Origin: Heliocidaris erythrogramma
Lineage: Eukaryota; Echinodermata; Echinoidea; Camarodonta; Echinometridae
Direction of reading: 5' to 3'
Assembly (NCBI GenBank): GCA_025617745.1
Contig: CM046858.1
Location: forward strand, 40,903,850 to 40,967,849
Length of the DNA: 64,000 nucleotides
The notes below the pieces were generated by a model. It saw only the letters and a program-made list of their open reading frames with translations. It was not told where the DNA came from and searched no databases. The translations under genes and the position numbers were made by a program. Positions 1-11,052 of this stretch are shown here, in pieces; the stretch's first letter is position 1; every line of letters begins with the position of its first letter.

Positions 1-646
1 CATTGGTAATCAAAAATTGTAGCATATTTGCAAATTTCACTACAAAAGTTTAATATTGTAAATATGCTAGTGTAATATTTTTTGTGAAATTTGTTACATG
101 TACATATATCTCACTCTGTCGTTACAGATCCATCAAATAGACGAGAAAAACAACAACGGTACGAGGAAACAGCATAAGCAGTAACGTTACAACTAAAAAA
201 ACGTATATTCTAGATGGACAAAATGAAGAAGACTTCTGGCACGTGTTAAGATTATATCATGATTATATCCAAACTGGATGAAGCTGTTAAGGTGGCACCA
301 TAAGTAGTACCTGCAGGAAAATGTTTCCGGCATTCGGAACTGAAGAAATGTTTACTATGAATACTATGAAGGCCAGGAAAACTCCTTTCAACATGCCCTG
401 GTCGTGTATGCATCTCAACTATGGGGGAATGCACAATCAACTGATGAACAAAAACCGCAGCTTCATTAGATGTTGACCAGTAATTTGGATAATTATGAGG
501 AAGTGCCAGATGGAAACAACTATTGTTTAACCTTATCGTTTGGATAGCATGATGTGATTGTAATAAATACTGCATATTAATCATCTTTAATGTATGCATG
601 GTGAAGGAGGCCTAGAGATTACAACTGGAGGAGAAAGTCTATTGTA
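1..646. other. AT-rich stretch without recognisable gene
   Basis: The open frames here are short and show no motif I know. A stretch near 385-460 on + reads briefly like protein but is interrupted by stops. I see nothing that can be named. Confidence 0.5.
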
Positions 647-1434
647 TATACACTAAAGGAAAAAAGAAACTTATAAAAGTTCAAGAGATCACCAAATTAA
701 ATTCTCTGCATGGAAATGTACCAAATTTGGATATAATGTTGATTCAATGCATGGCTTTAAATGACAGTCAATAACAAAAAGTTTTCTTCAATGCCACAAA
801 AGAAATGTGCACTGAAACAAAGGACTCTCTAATCCCAAAGTCACAAAGATAAACTGCAGTCTTGTACACCATATGCATGTCAATGAATGAAACAAAAGAA
901 TTTCAAAAGGGATTTGCACCCCTCGAGCAAGAGGATATTGATGTTCTGCCATGGTTCGCCCGTTCACCAGACCTTTCCCCAATTGAACATCTCTGGGAAG
1001 AGCTTGGTCGACGTGTGTCAAGGCGTGACAATCAACCCATCAATAGGGAGACGCTCATTGCAGCACTGCAAGAGGAATGGAACAATGTTCCCCAGGCTAC
1101 CATCGCGAATCTGATCGGAAGCATGCGAAGACGGTGGCTATTAATCTGTTTGGATATGAACTTGCAAATCCCTTTTGAAATTCTTTTGTTTCATTCATTG
1201 ACATGCATATGGTGTACAAGGCTGCAGTTTGTCTTTGTGACTTGGGGATTAGAGAGTCCTTTGCTTCAGTGCACATTTCTTTTGTGGCATTGAAGAAAAC
1301 TTTTTGTTATTGACTGTCATTTAAAGCCATGCATTGAATCAACATTATATCCAAATTTGGTACATTTCCATGCAGAGAATTTAATTTGGTGATCTCTTGA
1401 ACTTTTATAAGTTTCTTTTTTCCTTTAGTGTATA
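647..1434 (+). mobile_element. Tc1/mariner-derived element with 272-bp terminal inverted repeats
   Basis: Bases 647-918 reappear as the reverse complement at 1163-1434 with only scattered mismatches, so the arms are exactly equal in length (272 bp). Both ends read (TA)TACACTAAAGGA and sit at TA, the target of Tc1/mariner elements. Between the arms, 919-1162 keeps the C-terminal end of a Tc1-type transposase. The element is internally deleted and cannot encode a whole enzyme (about 340 residues in the family), so it would be non-autonomous. Arms this long are far above the 20-30 bp of many Tc1 elements, although some subfamilies have 200 bp or more. Confidence 0.9.
919..1140 (+). pseudogene. 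Tc1-type transposase C-terminal fragment
   Basis: The frame reads about 73 residues beginning EQEDIDVLPWFARSPDLSPI and containing ARSPDLSPIEHLWEELGRRV, the block that holds the last catalytic acidic residue (the E of DD34E) in Tc1 transposases, followed by a family-typical helix ending near SMRRRW. The N-terminal HTH DNA-binding region and the first two catalytic Asp blocks are absent. The open frame runs on into both inverted arms, but that extension has no transposase similarity. The catalytic domain therefore cannot work. Confidence 0.9.
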
Positions 1435-1979
1435 TCAATTCATTCTACTTCTGACCGCCGTTCTGTTATTTGATGAATTCGCCAACTGGGCCTTTGGGTA
1501 TTAAAATATTACTTACTCAGCTCTTTGTGATAAGATACATGCATTTCTGAAAGAACATTCTAAACTCATGGGGCTTGACAATGAACTCCACTAGCCTGCA
1601 CGTTATGAAGGAACTAATGGCGAAAAATGGATAGTGTGAAATTGTTTCGGGGTATCGCCTTAACCATGACACATGTAGTGGCAAGCTATAATCCGGAGTC
1701 GACCCTTCCGAACAGATGCATATTTTTTTCAATAGTGAGAAGGAGCCGTGATATAAACTACCTAACCAATACAATATTCCATTATTTATTATTTTCACAA
1801 TGTGTTTTTCTTTTAAGTTTGTTTTAAGTGTGTTGCCAAGGCTGTTCTTTAGAAATTGTACTTACAGTATCTAAACACACTTCCAATACCATGTGATGTG
1901 TCACAAAATGAATTGTATGAGAAATGATTCCATCAAAATCCCATTATCATTTTTAATGGTAGACTCCTAAGCTTATTTC

Positions 1980-2605
1980 ACTTCAATAATGTATGTCGTT
2001 GCATATCCCCAAGCTTAAAATGAAAAATCTCCAGTTCTTTTTGTAAGATGAACATTATGGTGGTTAATTGATTGATAATTTATTTAACCTGACAGCTAAG
2101 AAAGCAAGTTAGCGTATGTTTGTAAGCAAGCAACCGGGGGAAAGAAATCTTTTAGTCCTATTCGAGGGACTTGGATTAATTCCTTACCAACTACACAGTA
2201 TTAATTTCTAATATTAAAAAGGTTTACTTTGAAATGTGATTATTTACTATTTAATGGGTAAAACTATGTAGAAATAAGTGAATACATGATTGCATGAATG
2301 GGATTTATGGGGTACTTCATGGAAATCTAATTACTGCTAAGGAGTAAATTTCATGGGCATGTACGAATAAGTGAAAATATATTTGCAGATCAATATAAAA
2401 TACATGTATGTCGTTGCCTATTCCCAACTTAAAAGTAAAATTCTTGTTTGATGAAAATATCATTTATAGATGCATATTTATAATAAAAAATGTGTATATA
2501 CTTTGTTCATCTAATTACTACTCTGGAGTAAATTTATTGGGTATGTAGCAATAAGTGAATACATGTCAGCGTGAATGAGTTTGGTGGGGGTACTTCATAT
2601 ATAGG
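1980..2605. repeat. Diverged local duplication
   Basis: Two blocks recur. One, containing ATGTATGTCGTTGC, is near 1988 and again near 2404. The other, containing GGAGTAAATTT and AATAAGTGAATACATG, is near 2270-2365 and again near 2505-2600. The copies have many differences, so this looks like an old segmental duplication or two copies of an unnamed repeat. The surrounding 1435-2931 has no supportable gene. Confidence 0.5.
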
Positions 2606-2931
2606 CATGCTCAGAAATTTGTTGACTGCGCAAACAGGTCTGTTTTCAAGACAAAATTCCACAGGCAATACTCATTATTTGTGACATACATGTATGTACA
2701 CAGGTTGCATGGCAGGTCACCGGCAACTTATCTTTCAAGTACCCCCCATTTTTCATTTTAATGTTATTGTTTTTTGTACTGGCATAGCTGTGGTGAGAGG
2801 CTGATGATGATTGCATGATCAAGTAGTCTTTGTGTCCCATGACTTTCCTTAAAACCGATTTAGGAGTTGTCCCCTTGTATCGAATGAATAGACCAAAATA
2901 GGCATATTGTAAATCTCAGTTGCTAAATTAT

Positions 2932-3572
2932 TTCGGGCCCATGAGGGGGCCCATGGGGGAACACAATTTGGGATCAATCATACTGTTCCCATATATTACC
3001 CAGATGGACCCCAGATTAAACCCATATGGGCCATCGGGTATGGCCCATATGGGTCCCCAATGGGCCTTATGTGCAAAATAGTATGGGGCCCCATATGGGC
3101 ATTCCAGGGTAGGACCCATATGGGATAGCCTAGTATTGCCAACATATTGCCCACATTTATACCCAGATTGGCCCCAGGCTGAACCCATATTAGCCATATG
3201 GATGGCCTTTATTGGCCCCATATGGGCCTTGGGTGCAAATTCTTTTGGGGCCCATATGGGCATTCCCATGTGGAACCCATATGGTTGCCGACAGATAATA
3301 CCCATATGGGATAGCCCATATTTTACCCACATATTTCCCACATTTATACCCAGATGGGCCCCAGGCCGAACCCATATTGGGGATCTGGGATGGCCCATAT
3401 GGGACCCACATGGGTCTTGGGTGCAAAATCTTATGGGGCCCATATGGGCATTCCCGTGTGCGCGACCCATAAGGGATAGCCCATATTTTACCCACATATT
3501 GCCCACATTTATACCCAGATGGGCCCCAGTCCGAACCCATACTGGCCATCTGGGAAGATACCCATATGGGTA
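2932..3572. repeat. CCCATATGGG palindromic satellite, about four units of 163-187 bp
   Basis: The region is built from the palindrome CCCATATGGG and one-base variants. A landmark ACCCAGATKG recurs at 2998, 3161, 3348 and 3513, giving periods of 163, 187 and 165 bp; the longer unit holds an extra segment with GTTGCCGACAGATAATA. Because the array is palindromic and almost free of stops, both strands show long spurious open frames. Its right edge joins LINE coding sequence near 3572. Confidence 0.9.
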
Positions 3573-4659
3573 TTTAGTATAGTGGTCAGTACATTTCTAT
3601 ACTTTTTGTACTTATCCACAAGATCCTGACGATGATTTGATTTAATAACTTTGACATACATTGTGTGTTTTACACGAATCGATTTCATGATTCCTCGAGA
3701 TATCCATGGCTTCTTAGCAGCCTTTCTCTTTCCTAACTGCTTAGTAACCAACGGTCCATGTTTATTACATATGTTCGAGAAAGAAATGCAAAATTTAGAA
3801 TAAGCTGTGTTGATATCATTTGATTTAAATACTGTTACCCAGTTAAAAGCACCAAGATCTTCTTTGAAAGTTTCTATATCATATCTTTTGTAACATCTAC
3901 ACCGAATTACTTTTTTATTAGACTTCCCTTTCGATATGTTCTTGAAAATTGCAAAAACTGGGAAATGATCGGACACATCCGATTGTATTATACCTGAGTG
4001 AATTTCAGATGTGTTGATATTTGAATATATGTGATCTAATAATGTAGAGGAATCTTTTGTTACCCTTGTTGGTGATTGAATCAATTGATCCAATCCTATG
4101 CATTGTAATGATGTGAGAAACTCCTCGACAGTGTCACCTTCACCCAAAGAATTAATATTGAAGTCGCCCAGAAGAGCACTTACGTTGATCTACTTTACAT
4201 TTTTCTAACACACTCAACAAACCATCTTGAAATTCCTTCACATTAGTATTAGGTTTTCTATAGATTATCCCAACTGTAGCTTTTATCTTTAATATTGATT
4301 TCTAACCAAAGGGATTCTGCATGATTAATGCTAAATTCCAAACACCTGTACTTTAGTGATGTACTGACGTATGCTCCAACTCCCCCTCCTCTTGAATCGC
4401 TGGGGCGACAATTTACTTCAAGAGAATATCCTTCTATACCGAATATTGACTTGTTGGTCACATTCCATACCTCAGACATACCAATAACATTAAACCTTGT
4501 ATGAATACAATCTTCAAACAATAATTTAAAAGCTTCAAAATTTTTAGACAAAGATCGAACATTAATGTGAGATAACTTTAAGGAATTCGTTCTATCAAAT
4601 TTAAGAACATTATCGAATGAATTTGGGGTCAATTTATGATAAAAATGTGTATTATTCAT
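3573..4659 (-). pseudogene. CR1/L2-like LINE, endonuclease half of ORF2
   Basis: Reading leftward from an ATG at 4657-4659, the frame shows an apurinic-type endonuclease: SHINVRSLSKNF near the start, IGMSEVW, then after a gap SDVSDHFPVF, the SDH active-site block. It is followed by the linker with KKPWISRGIMKS and KYKKYRN that precedes reverse transcriptase in CR1/L2/jockey-group LINEs. The reading frame changes about twice between 4258 and 4150. The reverse transcriptase that should follow is missing and the CCCATATGGG satellite begins instead. The LINE at 60541-63207 has the same linker style, so it is a related lineage. Confidence 0.85.
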
Positions 4660-5844
4660 TTTAAGGACGCTTTAAAAAACGCCTCCACACGGGGAGGTGG
4701 AATGATACATTATTCCATGAAATGCAGTTTGAAGTATTTGTATATATATATATATTAAAAAGTTCCACGTGTTGGATAATAAGAACAAGAAGAAGAAGAA
4801 AGAACTTGAAAACAAGTGGTTCGCCATATGTATCCAACTGATTATTTTTCTACACGTGCCTCGGGTCTTCCTCAGTGTTTAGACCAAAGAGATTCGATCA
4901 TACCAGTATCCCCCCCCCCCCCCGAAGGAGGGCTAGAGAGTCAACTAAAATCTGACCTTTGACATTCCATAGGCTTTGCATTTTACGCATTGTGGGAGCT
5001 TCGTCCAATTTGAACAGTGAGCTAGGAGGGTCAATTTGAATAAATGTTTATTCATGAGGAATGACGTCAAAAACTCGTCAAAACCAGTTCGATGGTTGGT
5101 TAGTGGCTCATATTAACATAATGTTTTATGTATAAGATCATACATAATTCATTTTTTTCATTCCCACAATTCCCTACGATTTTGACACGAAATGGGGAAA
5201 ATGGCGGCCGTGCGGATAGTGCTACTTTTGTGCCATTTCAACACAAATCTAAAAAAAACCTTTGTTTTTGAGAAATTTTTGTTTTAGAAGGAGTTTGTCA
5301 GTCTCACGAAAGCAGGAAATCCTTCGGGGGACATTCCCATCAAAGTAATGCCGTATGATGCCATGAAATGTAAGTAAATATGTATTTTGTTTAACGTTCA
5401 TCTTATTGGGATGTGTTCGTCGTGGCTGCTACTGAGTTCACTGTACAAAACGTATTATCCCACATTCCACCCAGTTCCCCTCTCTTGCATGACAAAACAA
5501 AATTATTATCTTTGATTGAACTCTAAAATGCTCATTTTGAATAGTCTACTGGTAATATTTTTCGAAAAGATCAGAAATTTTCCGAAGATCTGTATATTAT
5601 GATCGTGCTCAAGCCTAAAAAGTAAAGCGCATGGCTTCATTACCGACAATCTGCGGTAGATGTGGACCTGTTTGCGATTGATCATGACACTGAATGCGCA
5701 AGATCCTCATTCTGGTGAGCTGGGCTGGGCCGCGCCGGGTAAGATCTTGCCCAGCGGTCTGTTAGTTTTGGGTGCGCCGATCCTGGCCGGTTAACTGCGC
5801 TTTGCCTACGGCTACGATATAGCAAAATTTGCAGGTGCCCTGGA
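4660..5844. other. Intergenic stretch with a poly-C run
   Basis: There is a short (TA)n at about 4739-4753, a run of some 14 C at 4911-4924, and no supportable coding frame. A fragment after 5680 is GC-richer (GGGCTGGGCCGCGCCGGG) but I cannot identify it. Confidence 0.4.
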
Positions 5845-6000
5845 TCTGATTTGATTTGATTTGATTTATTTACCACCAACAACATTTAATTACAATACAT
5901 TTTTTTTTTTACATACAATGATATTTTCATATAAATGAAGAAAAGCATTGGTTGGATCTAGGCCTACCTTAGAGTTAGACCCTCGCCTTGAACTTTGTTT
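5845..6000 (-). repeat. Probable LINE 3' tail with (AAATC)n end
   Basis: Read on the minus strand, the sequence runs through an A-rich tract to AATAAATCAAATCAAATC. That is the AATAAA-plus-short-repeat ending typical of CR1/L2-type LINE 3' ends. No coding part is attached. Confidence 0.5.
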
Positions 6001-6273
6001 TAAGTAGGGTCTAGAAAGATCAACTTAAAATTTGAATGGCAATGTCTTGAATCATGCTGGACCAGATTAAAATGTTCTTTATTATATACATGATGCTACT
6101 GACTACTGAGAGTTGTCTCAATTTCTTTTATGTACTGTAGTGACAACCATGACGAGTCACCACTGTCACCGAGACGAGAGTAGTACATGTGCGAGTATAT
6201 TTTATTAATCTAAACAGTAGATCTGTGGCATGTTTTTATTACTTCTATGATCCTAACCTCTTGTTCTCTTTAG

Positions 6274-6417
6274 ATTGCAGAGGTATTGAACCAAAGTGTA
6301 GAGAAACACAGGGGGACCAGGACCAGATCATCCAATATCGTGATAGACCCTACCTGGGGCTGGGCTGTAGATTATTGTCATCCACTCACTGCAGGAAACC
6401 CAAGTTGAACTGGAAAG
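6274..6417 (+). other. Possible 144-bp exon of unknown gene
   Basis: A pyrimidine tract ending TTCTCTTTAG precedes this segment and GTAAATTG follows, so both splice sites look plausible. One frame stays open throughout and includes CRGIEPKCRETQGDQDQ and LGLGCRLLSSTHCRK; another frame is open for most of it. The length divides by three. I do not recognise the product and see no partner exon nearby, so a chance or repeat-derived match is possible. Confidence 0.25.
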
Positions 6418-6557
6418 GTAAATTGTTTTTTGATTATGTAGACCTTTAAGCCCACATAATTGGTATAAATTTCAATTTGGCCATTGCTTAGTCTTTGAGT
6501 CTTTAGACATTGCACTATAGTAGCTTTGTAAGATTAGATGTTATTATGTGGATATGG

Positions 6558-7317
6558 GTCTGTTCACAAAGTTGGGCACCTTTTGAGGCATTTTTTCTTT
6601 AATCCCCTGTAATTCGATGAAAAAGTTTAATTAGAATTTTCTTACTTGGCCATTCTATCTCTGGTGAAAATAAAAAGCATCTGAGAATCATAAGCATGTT
6701 GTTCCACAATGTATTTTGGAAATAATTTTGAAAAACCAGCGTGTGGATGTAACCGGACATTGTGTCCGTGTTACATCCGCAAAGTCTTGTTTTGAGACAT
6801 AACGGCACATCCATAATGCTCTTGATGATAAATATTTGCCTGGTTACTTTAGGCTCTCTATTTAATTCAATGCAGCAACAACTGCAATGAGAGTATACTG
6901 ACTTCAAGAGTTATTGATGAAAGTTGCAGATATTCTTTGGTGTCCCGTTCATCCACAACATTCATGATAAACTCGGAAGATATTTATTCTTTTGTTAAAA
7001 GTTTTGCTTCATTACGTCAGCACCATAACACATTGTACCCATTAATAGGATTTAGCTTTGTAAGGTATCATGCATGTAGATATGCTGGTAATCTAAAAAA
7101 AAGGTGGTTGTGGATGTAACATGGGACAGCAGTATGTTTTTGTCAATATTTTGAAAATGCCTCTCAAAACAATTTGTCTTGTGTTCTTCAAAAGCTTCCT
7201 GGAGGCACCAAGTACATTCATATAAAAAACAACTTAATGGTGTAAGTCATAGTGTTAAAACTACAATGTTTTTACGATAAAATGTCAAGTTTTGGTGCCC
7301 CAACTTTGTGAACAGAC
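6558..7317. mobile_element. Inverted-repeat element (MITE-like), 760 bp
   Basis: The left end GTCTGTTCACAAAGTTGGG recurs inverted at the right end (7293-7317), giving terminal inverted repeats of about 25 bp. Looser inverted similarity continues inside (GTGGATGTAAC near 6742 and 7109). No transposase is seen and the target duplication is unclear. Superfamily is undetermined. Confidence 0.7.
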
Positions 7318-8345
7318 TAGCACCTCGCTGCCCGAATGTGACTATCTGAACTTTGACAATCCCAGGGGGGCAGCTGTAGTCTATTGCAGAAGGGAAGGGA
7401 AGGGACGGTATTTGCCCAAAGATTAACATCTCAATGTTTTTGCGAGCGACTTGAGCGAGAGAGCAAAAAATTTGAGCAGTTTTTCCTTCTTTCTCTTCCC
7501 TTCCTTTCCTTTTTTACCCTATATTTCCTCTTCCCTCACTCTCCCCCCTCTTTTTTTGTTGCCAACAGATGTGGCGCACTTGCCACTAGCGACGCCCCGG
7601 TTGACAAATTTATGATATTTATATCTGCATTCCTATAGATTTTGTAAATTTGTCTTGATGAATGATGAAAGAAATATTTGTGGATGAAGGATGGATTTAC
7701 TTTACATTTTATATTCTTATGATGAATAATTTATGGATTCTGTAGTACAGATTTTTGTCAGTATAAGTAATTTTTTGTAGGCAGTTAATAGTTCCTGTCT
7801 GATTTGTTTGCACATTAGTTTTACACAAGGTGTTGCTGTGTAAATTACTAGAATTTTTAAAAGGTACCTCTACCATCATGTAGACCAGTGCATGTTGTGG
7901 CATATTTCACTTTAGGACAGTTTCCATTTCAGTTCATGACCAAAAAAGTGTAATGAAAAGCTTGACACCTTGTTAAGAAGCACATTGTCCACAATTCACA
8001 AAGGAGGGTAAACCCATGGTCTAAACTATGGTTTAAAATAAGAATAGCCTGTTTTGCCATTTATGATTGGACATGAGGCCATGTACGTTGCTTGTACTAC
8101 CCTTACATAAGTATTCATGAATTCAGGCCGTGGCCTTTTCACAAAAGAAAAAAAAGAATTTCTATTTAATTTTTTTTAAAACTATCTTTTCTTTTATTAC
8201 AGCACCACCAAACTGTTGTATGTGCTGATTGGATTCCCTGTCACTGTCAGCTTAGTTATGGTGTAAACTTTAGACTTCCTGGTCTTGCTCAGTTCCAAGA
8301 TACGATTGATGATATCACCCGTCCTATCCATCTACCTGTTTGCCT
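7318..8345. other. Intergenic, no gene recognised
   Basis: There are purine/pyrimidine-skewed tracts at 7384-7560 and AT-rich DNA. The open frames are short and compositionally biased. Nothing can be assigned. Confidence 0.4.
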
Positions 8346-8349
8346 GGGA

Positions 8350-8680
8350 ATCCTGGGAATCACAGCAGACCTCCAGAGGCGAATTCAAGCAATGGAAATG
8401 AGATGCTTCGGTAAAATACTAGGCATCTCATATAAAGACCACATAACCAACGATACGGTCCGCACCATCATCTACTAAGCAATTGGGCCATACGAAGAAC
8501 TCCTCATGACCGTGAAAAGGCGCAAACTGAAATGATATGGCATGTTTCACGTTCTTCGGGTCTTGCAAAAACCATCCTGCGAGGCACAGTGAAAGGTGGA
8601 AGAAAAGAGGAAGACAAAAGTAAAGATGGGAAGACGATATCAAAGAGTGGACCGGCCTGGACTTTTCTTGTTCTTCATCG
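8350..8680 (+). pseudogene. RTE-like LINE C-terminal fragment
   Basis: Translation gives ADLQRRIQAMEMRCFGKIL, GISYKDHITNDTVRTI, AIGPYEELLMTVKRRKLK and, after frame changes, a segment close to KGGRRQGRQ...WED...EWTGL. This block order is the well-known C-terminal end of RTE-type invertebrate LINEs downstream of reverse transcriptase. An in-frame stop precedes AIGPYEELL and another follows KRRKLK, and the frame shifts after them. It is a 5'-truncated, decayed copy. Confidence 0.85.
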
Positions 8681-8886
8681 AAATGTGATGTAGACTTAAT
8701 TCAGTTTTGCTATGACTCTTTTGAAATTAGGTTACATATATAGTAGAAATGGAATTTTATTATTGTGAATGGCAGTTCAGTAGCAATGAATTCCTGTACA
8801 TGTAGAGAAAATGAAATTTGGCTCTTTTTTTTTTTACATTTATCAATTGATGGCTTTTTTCCTTGTCCATCTTCCTAATACCTCAG

Positions 8887-8964
8887 TCACACTAATAAAA
8901 CCGACACAAGACCCAGAACAAAATTACCCTGAATGGCAAAGAACTGGTCGGTTTGGTGGTGTGA
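8887..8964. repeat. Small hairpin MITE, 78 bp
   Basis: TCACACTAATAAAACCGAC at the left is matched inverted by GTCGGTTTGGTGGTGTGA at the right, around a short GAC-rich centre. It has the form of a short foldback element. Confidence 0.55.
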
Positions 8965-9514
8965 TGGCGGTAATAGGATGGGTGGGTGTAACTTGTGCCC
9001 CCCTTTCCTGAATCTTTAGGAAAAGTGTTAAAGACAACTTGCATGTTGTCTTCAGCACGTGTTGCTGCCAAGAAATATTATGTCCAGATATATTTTTAAA
9101 ATGTTGACACATCCTTTGCCACTGATAATATCCTTCGCCACTGATAATATCCTTGAAAAATCCCTGCCCTTACCAACCATATAGAGCCACATAATGGTCC
9201 GAACCAGTTAGTCTGTAATTTCTGTTGTCTTGTAATTTGAATATACCCTTATTGAAACAAAATGAACTTTTTCCTTTAATTTGAACTTCCTTTTCTTGTG
9301 AAGGGTCAGAAAGGAGAGGGAATAAGAGAGGAGAAAATGGAGAGGTGCAAACAATGGTAAAATCAAGCCATTGAGAGAAAGGAAGGAAAGGACGAAGAAA
9401 CAAATCATGAGAAGACGATGAGAGAGAACGCAGCGATGGAGATATTGAGAGAGAGGGGAGAGTAGTGAAGAGCGAACACAATCCCAAAGTGAATTTTGAA
9501 ATATTAGTAGGCCT

Positions 9515-9793
9515 AGTGGCGTACCCAGGATTTGTTAAGGGGGGGGGGGGGGGTGTATAAATCAGTATATCAGTATTTTGAGGGTTTTTTTACTCCAAAA
9601 AAATCTCTGACAAACCAAACAAAAAGAAAAAAGTAACATTTTGGGGTTACTTTCACTCAAAAATTATCCAATAAGTGTTTAAAAAAAGTTAACAGGAATT
9701 CTAAGGCGGCGTTTTTAACATCAAAAAGGTGTGTGCTGACTTACAATATCACAAAAAGGTGGTGTTTGGACACCCCCCTCGATAAGTGCATTG
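9515..9793. mobile_element. Probable hAT-type MITE with 8-bp duplication GTAGGCCT
   Basis: GTAGGCCT lies at 9507-9514 and again at 9794-9801, directly flanking a 279-bp unit. The left end is AGTGGCGTACCCAGGATT followed by a G run; the right end carries a C run. The left end resembles three other GGCGTAGCCAGG or GGCGGCACCAGG ends in this window (21537, 60358 and inverted at 22390-22409). The right terminal inverted repeat is weak, so the right boundary rests on the 8-bp repeat. Confidence 0.5.
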
Positions 9794-9960
9794 GTAGGCC
9801 TACCTTCTTGCATTAATTTTATTCTTCATTTCATGTATTCTGCATCTACGTGTATTTATTTACTAAACCGAATTTATAACTAAAAAACACTTGTGATAAC
9901 TCCTTGCCTGAACCAACATCGTGATTAGATGGAAGCTTGTGAACGAGTAAGAATGTGTAT

Positions 9961-10000
9961 GTAGAGAGAGAGAGAGAGAGAGACGGAGAGAGAAAGAGAG
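9961..10000. repeat. (AG)n microsatellite
   Basis: About ten GA repeats are followed by degenerate GA-rich sequence. Confidence 0.8.
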
Positions 10001-10255
10001 GGGAGGGCGAGGCGTTTGCTGACAGAAACTGATGTCTATGCCCAGTCTAAACTCTCTATTAAAAAGAGCATTCTGCAGCTACCTGGTGAAAAGACTTTTT
10101 TATGAAGCCGAAGTGAATCGCGGAGAGCAGCAATTCAAATTTCACAAGTGTGGACTATATGTAAAGAGCAAGGAGTTCTGTCATAACTCCTTGGTCAGAG
10201 CAGGGAGGTAGAAGAGATCTCTCTCTTCCACCTCTCCAGTCAGAGCAAAAACCCT

Positions 10256-11052
10256 GATAGCAGAAAGTGGTAAAAATTACGTGATATTTACGTCGTGGTT
10301 TTCATCTTTTTTACGTCCTGTAATTACGTCAATAAGACGACAACTTGCACCAACGCAAGACGTCAAGAGGACGTCTTATTTTGACGTCACCTGTACACTG
10401 TAAAAACTGAAGTGCTGTACTTATATAGCACTTTTTGAGGGCATGCATAGGGACTGCACTCAGAGTGCTATTGAATGCACACAGCGTGCTATTTCAGCAC
10501 TTTCACGGGAGCTGGACCGGCTCCTTAAACTGCTAAACATTCATTAAAAAAATGATTTGGGCGAGCTTCGAACCAGGGTCCGCTGATCGAGAATTGCTGG
10601 CATTGCCGCTAGACTAACTCACTTTGTACGATTTAGAGCAGATCATATTGTTACATAGTGAATTTACGACACCACATAGTTCATGTTATCTACTTGACTC
10701 CCATGACTAAACTGGATTGCAAGAAGCATTCGTTAGTCCATCGGTAACGTCAGCGCCTCTCAATCAGCGGAACCTGGTTCGAGGCTCGGCACGGTCACAT
10801 TTTTTTTTGCTGGTAAATTAGCACACTACAAGTGCTATAAACAGCATTTCAGGTGCAGTCACTATACATGCCCCTAAAAGTAGCACTTTAGTTTTTACAG
10901 TGTACAAGACGTAGAGATGACGTCAAAATAAGACGTCCTCTTGACGTCTTGCATTGGTGTAAGTTGTCGTCTCATTGACGTAATTACAGGACTTAAAAAA
11001 GACGAAAACCACGACGTAAAAATCACATCATTTTTTAACACTTTCTGCTATC
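10256..11052. mobile_element. Outer GATAGCAGAAAG inverted-repeat element carrying a nested element
   Basis: Left arm 10256-10395 and right arm 10903-11052 are inverted copies of about 140-150 bp, rich in GACGTC and ending GATAGCAGAAAGT. The arms themselves contain the inner palindrome GACGTC...GACGTC. The middle is occupied by a second inverted-repeat element (10396-10902). Without that insert the outer element would be about 290 bp and nearly a perfect palindrome. No coding capacity. Confidence 0.8.
10396..10902. mobile_element. Nested CACTGTAAAAACT inverted-repeat element at a TA site
   Basis: Ends CACTGTAAAAACT and AGTTTTTACAGTG are inverted and flanked by TA on each side (10394-10395 and 10903-10904). 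The inverted similarity runs inward over GTGCTA-rich sequence (AGTGCT, ATAGCAC). Each arm holds a tRNA-like stretch: 10559-10622 on minus and 10731-10793 on plus, each with a B-box-like GGTTCGAAGC or GGTTCGAGGC. A TA target suggests a Tc1/mariner-type helper, by inference. Confidence 0.75.

Noticed and set aside
252-599. Minus frame of 115 codons
   Set aside because: No motif, no splice context and atypical composition; probably chance.
1140-1293. Extension of the transposase frame into the right arm
   Set aside because: The sequence there is the inverted arm and has no transposase similarity.
2928-3582. Open frames of 119-192 codons rich in HMGPIWA
   Set aside because: They are translations of the CCCATATGGG satellite, open on both strands because it is palindromic.
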